Positions 1 through 4,456 of a DNA stretch of 6,140 nt are shown one piece after another (positions within the stretch are counted from its first letter, which is position 1; every line of letters begins with the position of its first letter). Below the pieces are notes generated by a model that was not told where the DNA came from, did not search any database, and saw only the letters and a program-made list of their open reading frames with translations. The DNA comes from an uncultured Spartobacteria bacterium. Its GTDB lineage: Bacteria; Verrucomicrobiota; Verrucomicrobiae; Chthoniobacterales; UBA6821. The position numbers and the translations under genes were made by a program. Location: NCBI GenBank assembly GCA_903919105.1, contig CAIXGT010000043.1:1-6140 (forward strand), in the 5' to 3' direction.

Positions 1-1
1 C

Positions 2-1810
2 AGCGGCGGCGAACGCAAACGCCTGAATATCGGCCTCGATATGGTCAGTACGGCAGATATCTATCTCTTCGATGAACCGACCAGCGGCCTCTCCTCCAAG
101 GATTCCGAGCATGTCATCGAGATCATTCGCGGCATGGCCCATAACAAGATCGTCTTGGTGACGATCCACCAGCCGACCTCGAAGGTCTTCCAGATGTTCC
201 AGAAGGCCCTGCTCTTGGACAAGGGCGGAAAGCTGGTCTTCTTCGGCACACCCACGGAGATGCTTGCCTACTTCGCCGAGGCGGAGCATGAGCAACTCTT
301 CGGAACGGAGCTCGGAGGCTGCCAGGCCTGCGGCACGACCCGTCCGGAATTCGTCTTCGACGTACTGGAGACACCTCTGCGTGACCTCGGCGGCGATCTT
401 ATCTACGAGGAGAACAACCGCGGACAGCTTGTTCCCGCCCGTCGCTTCTCTCCGGAATACTGGCGTGACAAGTTCGAGGCATACCGCCTGATGAAGGAGG
501 TCCAACAGCCCGCCTCCTCCCGAACCCCCGTCCCAGCTGGCCCTGAGTCGAGGAGCAGCCTTACCCAACGACTTTCCGGATGGGAGAGCTTTCGCTGGCG
601 CGACGAACTGGGACAGTTCCTCGTGCTACTCCAGCGCTCTTTCATCAGCAAGCTGCGTAACCGCGCTAATCTCCTCACCACGCTTGTGGAGGCACCAATG
701 CTCGCCTTCCTGATTGGGTCGGTCCTCCGCTACTCGGAGAGCAAGCATTACGACTTCGCCTCGGCCTTCCACATCCCGACCTACCTGTTCCTTTCCCTCG
801 TGGTGGCGATGTTCCTCGGACTCACCAACAGCGTTGATGACATCCTCCGCGACCGGCCCGTTCTTCTCCGGGAAAGGAATCTGAATGTCCGCATCGGCTA
901 CTACCTGCTGGCTAAGGCGATCACGCTCGGCCTCTTCGCCGTGGCCCAATGCGCCCTCTTCACCTTGATCGGTGACTGGATGGTCTCTATCCGTGGTTTT
1001 TATTGGGTCGAGTTTGTCGCGATGTTCCTCACCGCGTTTAGCGGTATCGCCCTCGGCCTCCTGATCTCCTCGCTAGCCCGGGAGGGGAAGACCGCCGTGA
1101 ATATCATCCCGGTGGTCCTGATCCCGCAGATCATCCTTGGGGGAGCACTGATCAAGTACGAGGAGATGAACCGCAATCTGGATTTCATCCATTCGATCCA
1201 TGAGTGGTTCAACCGCCACCCCGAAACGGCCATGGAACCGAGAAGCGACCTGCAGGTGCCGATGATCTGCGAGTTCATGCCGATGCGCTGGTCGTATGAG
1301 GGAATCGTCTTCGCCCAGGCAAAGCTGAATCCCCTGGCCCTCCGGCAGGCGCGTATCCAGCGCCAAATCTACCAACTCGCAGCGATCAAGAAGCCGACCG
1401 ATGCCCAGGAGGATCGTCTCGACGACCTCAAAGACCTTCTGGCGATCCTGAGCGGTCTGCAGGCAACGAATCCGGATGAACTCGCCAAGAAGATGACCCG
1501 CATCGACAGGGTGATCGGAGGTGCCAAGTTGAAGCGCGAGGAAATCGTCGGGAGTGAAGGCGGCGTCACCGCTGAACAGCTCTACACCAACCAGAAGGTA
1601 CTCGATCTGGTCTCCAAGGCGGAGATGGAGCAGGCTGACTACCGTGACAACCGCCACCCGAATGTCTTTTTCGGGCCGATGAAGCAATACTTCGGCATCT
1701 CCATCCCCCTTCTCTGGTTCAACTCCGCCGTCATGATCCTCAGCAGTTGGGCGATCTTCGTGGTCCTTTTCTTTATCCTGAGACGTCAGATCCGCGAGAC
1801 ACGAACCTAA
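2..1810 (+). CDS. ABCG-type ABC transporter (fused ATPase and membrane domain), 5'-truncated
   Basis: The ATP-binding domain precedes the membrane domain, the reverse ABCG (White/EPD) order; such proteins export hydrophobic substrates as dimers in eukaryotes, but the bacterial substrate is unknown. The reading frame is open from base 2, starting inside the ABC signature (SGGERKR), so the Walker A half lies outside the window. Numbering from the Met codon at 41 (13 more residues precede it): Walker B and catalytic Glu in LFDEPTSGL at 9-17, H-loop His43 in TIHQP, a CxxC pair at C94/C97 in the linker, and an ABCG-like stretch DRPVLLRERN at 271-280. Hydrophobic segments fit six helices near 211-229, 245-265, 285-312, 319-345, 351-371 and 553-580. 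The roughly 180 residues between helices 5 and 6 are charged and partly helical, longer than the usual third external loop of ABCG proteins. The internal Met at 41 is not the true start. The family call is firm; the substrate is not inferable. Confidence 0.9.
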   Translation, partial: SGGERKRLNIGLDMVSTADIYLFDEPTSGLSSKDSEHVIEIIRGMAHNKIVLVTIHQPTSKVFQMFQKALLLDKGGKLVFFGTPTEMLAYFAEAEHEQLFGTELGGCQACGTTRPEFVFDVLETPLRDLGGDLIYEENNRGQLVPARRFSPEYWRDKFEAYRLMKEVQQPASSRTPVPAGPESRSSLTQRLSGWESFRWRDELGQFLVLLQRSFISKLRNRANLLTTLVEAPMLAFLIGSVLRYSESKHYDFASAFHIPTYLFLSLVVAMFLGLTNSVDDILRDRPVLLRERNLNVRIGYYLLAKAITLGLFAVAQCALFTLIGDWMVSIRGFYWVEFVAMFLTAFSGIALGLLISSLAREGKTAVNIIPVVLIPQIILGGALIKYEEMNRNLDFIHSIHEWFNRHPETAMEPRSDLQVPMICEFMPMRWSYEGIVFAQAKLNPLALRQARIQRQIYQLAAIKKPTDAQEDRLDDLKDLLAILSGLQATNPDELAKKMTRIDRVIGGAKLKREEIVGSEGGVTAEQLYTNQKVLDLVSKAEMEQADYRDNRHPNVFFGPMKQYFGISIPLLWFNSAVMILSSWAIFVVLFFILRRQIRETRT

Positions 1811-1831
1811 GCCTCTCACAGCCGTGGTGAT

Positions 1832-1855
1832 GGAAAGGGCAAGCACCCCCTTTCC
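1832..1855 (+). terminator. Hairpin after the ABC transporter gene, possible weak terminator
   Basis: An 8-bp perfect inverted repeat, GGAAAGGG (1832-1839) and CCCTTTCC (1848-1855), encloses an 8-base loop 22 bases after the transporter stop. No T-run follows (TTGAGACATT), so it is not a canonical intrinsic terminator. It could instead be an mRNA 3'-end stabiliser or part of the rpsU leader. A second small hairpin (TTCTCTT at 1864-1870 with AAGAGGA at 1877-1883, one G-U pair) lies just downstream. Confidence 0.35.
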
Positions 1856-1885
1856 TTGAGACATTCTCTTGAAGAAAAGAGGAGC

Positions 1886-1914
1886 TTGACCGCGCCGCCC
1901 TGATGAAGGAGGAT
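1886..1914 (+). promoter_or_regulatory. Weak candidate sigma-70 promoter for rpsU
   Basis: TTGACC (1886-1891) matches the -35 consensus at five of six positions. At 17-bp spacing the -10 would be GAGGAT (1909-1914), with only three matches. No better -10 is visible in the 138-base gap. The rpsU promoter may be this one, a form that departs from the consensus, or one inside the transporter gene. The call is tentative. Confidence 0.2.
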
Positions 1915-1935
1915 CCACACCCCACAAAGGAAAGC

Positions 1936-1941
1936 AGGTGA
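1936..1941 (+). promoter_or_regulatory. Strong ribosome binding site of rpsU
   Basis: AGGTGA is fully complementary to the conserved anti-SD core of 16S rRNA and lies 7 bases before the ATG at 1949, across an AT-rich spacer (ATTAATT) that should stay unstructured. A second, longer SD consensus, AAGGAGG (1906-1912), sits 36 bases before the ATG with no start codon at usable distance. Confidence 0.8.
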
Positions 1942-1948
1942 ATTAATT

Positions 1949-2146
1949 ATGCCGGAAGTTATTGTCCGTAAGGGCGAACCAATCGATCGCGCTCTCAAGC
2001 GCCTCAAGACCAAACTCGAGACCGAGGGTGTCCTCGACGAGGTGCGCCGTCTGCGCGCCTTCGAGACTCCGACTCAGCGCACAAAGCGCAAAGCCAAGGC
2101 CAGCGCCAAGCGCGCCAAGGCCAAGATCCGCTTTGTCCTGAGCTGA
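1949..2146 (+). CDS. rpsU: 30S ribosomal protein bS21
   Basis: The 65-residue product begins MPEVIVRKGEPIDRALKR and contains GVLDEVRRLRAFETPT, which matches the bS21 pattern (the E. coli protein has VRENEPFDVALRR and GVLAEVRRREFYEKPT). The C-terminal third is a Lys/Arg/Ala-rich helix, usual for the family. bS21 binds the 30S platform near the 3' end of 16S rRNA, close to the anti-SD, and contributes to initiation. Length is normal (about 60-70 residues). The start is fixed by AGGTGA seven bases upstream. The gene is 138 bases from the transporter and 28 bases from the epimerase start, and its probable terminator lies inside that next ORF. The strong SD contrasts with the other starts here and suggests dedicated control of bS21 synthesis. 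Confidence 0.97.
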   Translation: MPEVIVRKGEPIDRALKRLKTKLETEGVLDEVRRLRAFETPTQRTKRKAKASAKRAKAKIRFVLS

Positions 2147-2174
2147 TCCCCGAACTGCTTTCCACTCCCAAGGA

Positions 2175-3044
2175 GTGAATCCTGAAGTTCTTATCATCGG
2201 CTGCGGCTTCCTAGGTGAGGCCGCAGCCGATCTTTTTTCAGCCCAAGGCAGAAATGTTCTGGGCCTGGTTAGGAGCGCCGACTCACTCGAAGCGCTATCA
2301 AACAGGTCTTTCCAATCTGCTGCCTGCGACGTCACCGACCCTGCCTCGGTCGCAGCCCTCGCTCCTCTGGTCCACAACGTTCCCTTGGCCATCTACTGCG
2401 TCAGCTCGGGCCGAGGTGGAGCCGATGCCTATGCTGCGGTCTACCGCGATGGTCTCCGTCGCGTGCTGGAGAGTTGGAAGCCGGACAGGATGATTTTTGT
2501 CAGCAGCACCTCCGTCTATGGCCAAACCGATGGAGCCTGTGTCACCGAGGAATCAGAGGCCGCCCCCGATCGCGACACTGGGCGCATTCTGTTGGAAGCC
2601 GAGCAAATAGCCCTGGCATCAGGAGGGAGTGTTGCTCGTCTTTCGGGGATCTATGGTCCGGGCCGCTCCGTGCTGCTCCGAAAATTTCTGGCGGGGGAGG
2701 CCCTATTGGAGGATGGAGGGCATCGCTGGATCAACCAGATTCATCGGGATGATGCCGCCGCCGCCTTGGCACGATTGGGGGACTCCTCGGTTACTCCTGG
2801 GATGTACAACGTGACCGATGACACACCGGCCACCCAGCGGGAGGTCTATGGATGGATAGCAGAGACCCAGCGCCAACCGCTCCCCCTAGAGGGAGCGGCT
2901 GATCTCAATAGAAAGCGGGGCTGGACCTCCAAGCGGATCAGCAATGCTAAGCTTCGCGCCACCGAATGGGTTCCTCAATTTCCTAGTTATCGGGACGCTT
3001 TGCCCCAGTTGCTGGCTTATTCTTCAACGGGAGCTTTGGAGTAA
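2175..3044 (+). CDS. YeeZ-like NAD(P)-binding SDR family epimerase/oxidoreductase
   Basis: The 289-residue protein has an N-terminal Rossmann fold: the first strand VLIIG leads into the dinucleotide-binding motif G9-C-G11-F-L-G14, followed by FVSSTSVYGQ at 108-117 and RLSGIYGPGR at 155-164. Several blocks match E. coli YeeZ: SSTSVYG, TGRILLEAE (SGRVLEELE in YeeZ), NQIHRDD (NLVHLED) and YNV. In both proteins the canonical SDR Tyr-x3-Lys dyad is replaced (Thr135 and Leu139 here), so this is family-typical, not decay. The substrate is unknown. The start is GTG at 2175; no ATG, GTG or TTG lies in frame between the upstream stop (2139) and it, and the glycine motif cannot be dispensed with. The only SD-like sequence, AAGGAG (2170-2175), overlaps the GTG, so initiation is unusual. 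Codons 8-21 form a strong intrinsic terminator (2196-2238). The frame ends at TAA 3042-3044. Confidence 0.88.
   Translation: MNPEVLIIGCGFLGEAAADLFSAQGRNVLGLVRSADSLEALSNRSFQSAACDVTDPASVAALAPLVHNVPLAIYCVSSGRGGADAYAAVYRDGLRRVLESWKPDRMIFVSSTSVYGQTDGACVTEESEAAPDRDTGRILLEAEQIALASGGSVARLSGIYGPGRSVLLRKFLAGEALLEDGGHRWINQIHRDDAAAALARLGDSSVTPGMYNVTDDTPATQREVYGWIAETQRQPLPLEGAADLNRKRGWTSKRISNAKLRATEWVPQFPSYRDALPQLLAYSSTGALE
2196..2238 (+). terminator. Intrinsic terminator of rpsU embedded in the epimerase ORF
   Basis: The arms ATCGGCTGCGGC (2196-2207) and GCCGCAGCCGAT (2220-2231) pair perfectly over 12 bp. The stem can extend by U-G, U-A and C-G pairs (2208-2210 with 2217-2219), leaving a six-base loop CTAGGT. 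A C and six T (2233-2238) follow at once, as in a rho-independent terminator on the + strand; the opposite strand has no T-run after the hairpin. It starts 49 bases after the rpsU stop. It also encodes Ile8 to Asp19 of the epimerase, including the GxGxxG motif, with the T-run in Leu20-Phe21-Ser22. It is probably the rpsU terminator and possibly an attenuator for the epimerase. Confidence 0.85.
2877..2898 (+). repeat. Perfect 8-bp inverted repeat inside the epimerase gene
   Basis: CCGCTCCC (2877-2884) and GGGAGCGG (2891-2898) pair perfectly around a six-base loop CCTAGA, within codons for the PLPLEGAA region. No T-run follows, so it is not a terminator. It may be a chance structure in GC-rich coding sequence. 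Confidence 0.4.
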
Positions 3045-3048
3045 AGAT

Positions 3049-3057
3049 TGTTAAAAT
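3049..3057 (+). promoter_or_regulatory. Candidate extended -10 promoter of the regulator gene
   Basis: TGTTAAAAT fits the extended -10 pattern TGnTATAAT, with five of six matches in the hexamer. It starts five bases after the epimerase stop, and transcription would begin near 3064, about 26 bases before the regulator ATG. No good -35 is seen at normal spacing, which is tolerated by extended -10 promoters. An alternative is TTGTTA (3048-3053) with GACAAT (3070-3075) at 16-bp spacing, giving an almost leaderless mRNA. Either would uncouple the regulator from the epimerase. Confidence 0.4.
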
Positions 3058-3060
3058 CAG

Positions 3061-3076
3061 GATTGTTGTGACAATC
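3061..3076 (+). promoter_or_regulatory. Palindrome before the regulator gene, candidate operator
   Basis: GATTGT and ACAATC form a perfect 6-bp inverted repeat around TGTG. The left half also occurs as a direct repeat at 3046-3051, 15 bases upstream. The palindrome covers the predicted transcription start of one candidate promoter and the -10 of the other, a position expected of a repressor or autoregulation site. It could instead form a small 5'-UTR hairpin. The binding protein is unknown. Confidence 0.4.
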
Positions 3077-3089
3077 TGTCTCGCACTCC

Positions 3090-4439
3090 ATGAAGCAGAC
3101 CATCCTGATCGTTGATGACGAAAAGAACACTCGTGATGGGTTGAGAGCCGTGCTGAAAGAGCACTTTGATGTCTCACTGGCGGCTGATGAAGCAGGAGCT
3201 TTGGCCTTGATGGAGGCAGACCCTCCCGATCTCGTCCTCACCGATCTGAAGATCGGAGCCGATAACGGCATGGATCTGATGAAGAAGATCTTGAAGCGCG
3301 CAGATCCTCCAATCTGCATCATGATGACGGCTTACGGATCGGTGGATACCGCCGTAGAGGCCATGAGGCAGGGCGCCTATGATTTCGTGACCAAGCCGGT
3401 GAATATCGACCGTTTGGAAATGCTGATCCGGCGAGCCCTGCGCGAAAGAACCATGCAGGCGGAGAATCTGGAACTCCGTCAGGAAGTGCGCAAAACGCGG
3501 GCGCCCGACAGAATGATTGGCCGCTCCCCGGTCATGGAAAGGGTCTTCGAGACCATCCGTCAGGTGGCACCCAGTAAGGCCACTATCCTTATTCAAGGAG
3601 AGAGCGGAACAGGCAAAGAAGTCGCCGCTCAGGCGATCCACGCCCTGAGTAATCGGGCCGAGAAGCCTTTCGTCGCCGTCCATTGCGCCTCACTTTCCCC
3701 CCAGCTTCTGGAGAGCGAGCTTTTCGGCCATGAGAAGGGGGCCTTCACCGGCGCGGGCGAGCGCAGGATCGGGCGCTTCGAACAGGCTGCCGGCGGCACT
3801 CTTTTCCTTGATGAGATCGGCGAGATTGACCCCATCGTCCAAGTCAAGATTCTGCGAGTGCTTGGTGAGAAGAGCTTCGAGAGAGTCGGGGGCAACCAGA
3901 CCCTCAGCTCTGATGTGCGACTCATCGCCGCAACCAACAAGAACCTGGAGGCCATGGTGAGCGACGGGACATTCCGTGAAGACCTGTTCTTCCGACTGAA
4001 TGTGGTGCCCCTCACAATGCCTCCCTTACGGACTCATCCGGAGGATATTCCCCTGCTCACGAGTGCCTTTCTCAAGGAAATGGCCAGGGAGCATGATAAG
4101 CCCGAGCGGCTCTTCACTCCAGAGGCCATGGCGGCACTGGAGGTCCACACCTGGCCCGGTAATATCCGTGAACTTCGCGCAGCCGTGGAGCATGCCGTGG
4201 TGTTAGGAAACGGCGCTGAACTCAAACTGGGTGATCTCCCATCATCTCTACGCATTCTCGCGGGATCTGCTCCTGGGGAGAATGAAATGAACCTTGCCAG
4301 GATCGAGGCCACGATGATCCGAAAGGCTCTGGAAGAGTGCGCTGGGAATCGCACAATGGCGGCAAAAAAGCTCGGCATCAGCCGTCGCACCCTCCATCGT
4401 CATCTCGCTCAATTTGGCATCACAAAATCCCTGCAATAA
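3090..4439 (+). CDS. Sigma-54-dependent response regulator, NtrC family
   Basis: The 449-residue cytoplasmic protein has the full NtrC/AtoC layout. The receiver domain (about 4-118) has the acidic pair D9/D10, phospho-acceptor Asp52 in LTDLKIG, Thr80 and Lys102 in TKP. After a linker helix, the AAA+ domain (about 142-380) shows Walker A GESGTGKE (170-177), the sigma-54 contact loop GAFTGA (217-222), Walker B LFLDE (238-242), FREDLFFRLN (295-304) with the arginines of the finger region, and WPGNIREL (355-362). A Fis-type helix-turn-helix follows (about 405-443, NRTMAAKKLGISRRTLHRHL). All key residues are present, so it should be phosphorylated by a histidine kinase and drive open-complex formation by the sigma-54 holoenzyme. 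The ATG lacks a visible SD (CTCGCACTCC precedes it). No kinase gene and no sigma-54 promoter is seen nearby, so the regulon is unknown. The next gene starts 17 bases downstream and is likely cotranscribed. Confidence 0.95.
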   Translation: MKQTILIVDDEKNTRDGLRAVLKEHFDVSLAADEAGALALMEADPPDLVLTDLKIGADNGMDLMKKILKRADPPICIMMTAYGSVDTAVEAMRQGAYDFVTKPVNIDRLEMLIRRALRERTMQAENLELRQEVRKTRAPDRMIGRSPVMERVFETIRQVAPSKATILIQGESGTGKEVAAQAIHALSNRAEKPFVAVHCASLSPQLLESELFGHEKGAFTGAGERRIGRFEQAAGGTLFLDEIGEIDPIVQVKILRVLGEKSFERVGGNQTLSSDVRLIAATNKNLEAMVSDGTFREDLFFRLNVVPLTMPPLRTHPEDIPLLTSAFLKEMAREHDKPERLFTPEAMAALEVHTWPGNIRELRAAVEHAVVLGNGAELKLGDLPSSLRILAGSAPGENEMNLARIEATMIRKALEECAGNRTMAAKKLGISRRTLHRHLAQFGITKSLQ

Positions 4440-4456
4440 CCCATCGCTCTCAAACA

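Noticed and set aside
1073..1927. Long open frame of 284 codons on the - strand.
   Set aside because: It lies antisense to the transporter, which has clear ABC motifs and a hydrophobic profile. The minus-strand translation shows no recognisable domain and is a codon-bias shadow.
1903..1941. Short upstream ORF of 12 codons (ATG 1903, TGA overlapping the rpsU SD) as a leader peptide.
   Set aside because: No SD precedes the ATG, the consensus AAGGAGG lies inside the ORF, and the peptide has no regulatory-looking composition. The frame is easily explained by chance.
2517..2601. Loss of the SDR Tyr-x3-Lys catalytic dyad read as an inactivated enzyme.
   Set aside because: The corresponding segment of E. 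coli YeeZ (SGRVLEELE) lacks the dyad too, so the replacement is characteristic of the family and not a sign of decay.
2751..2766. GCC triplet run in the epimerase gene as a microsatellite.
   Set aside because: It is only about four repeats, encodes an alanine run in a GC-rich gene and keeps frame; there is no reason to suspect phase variation.
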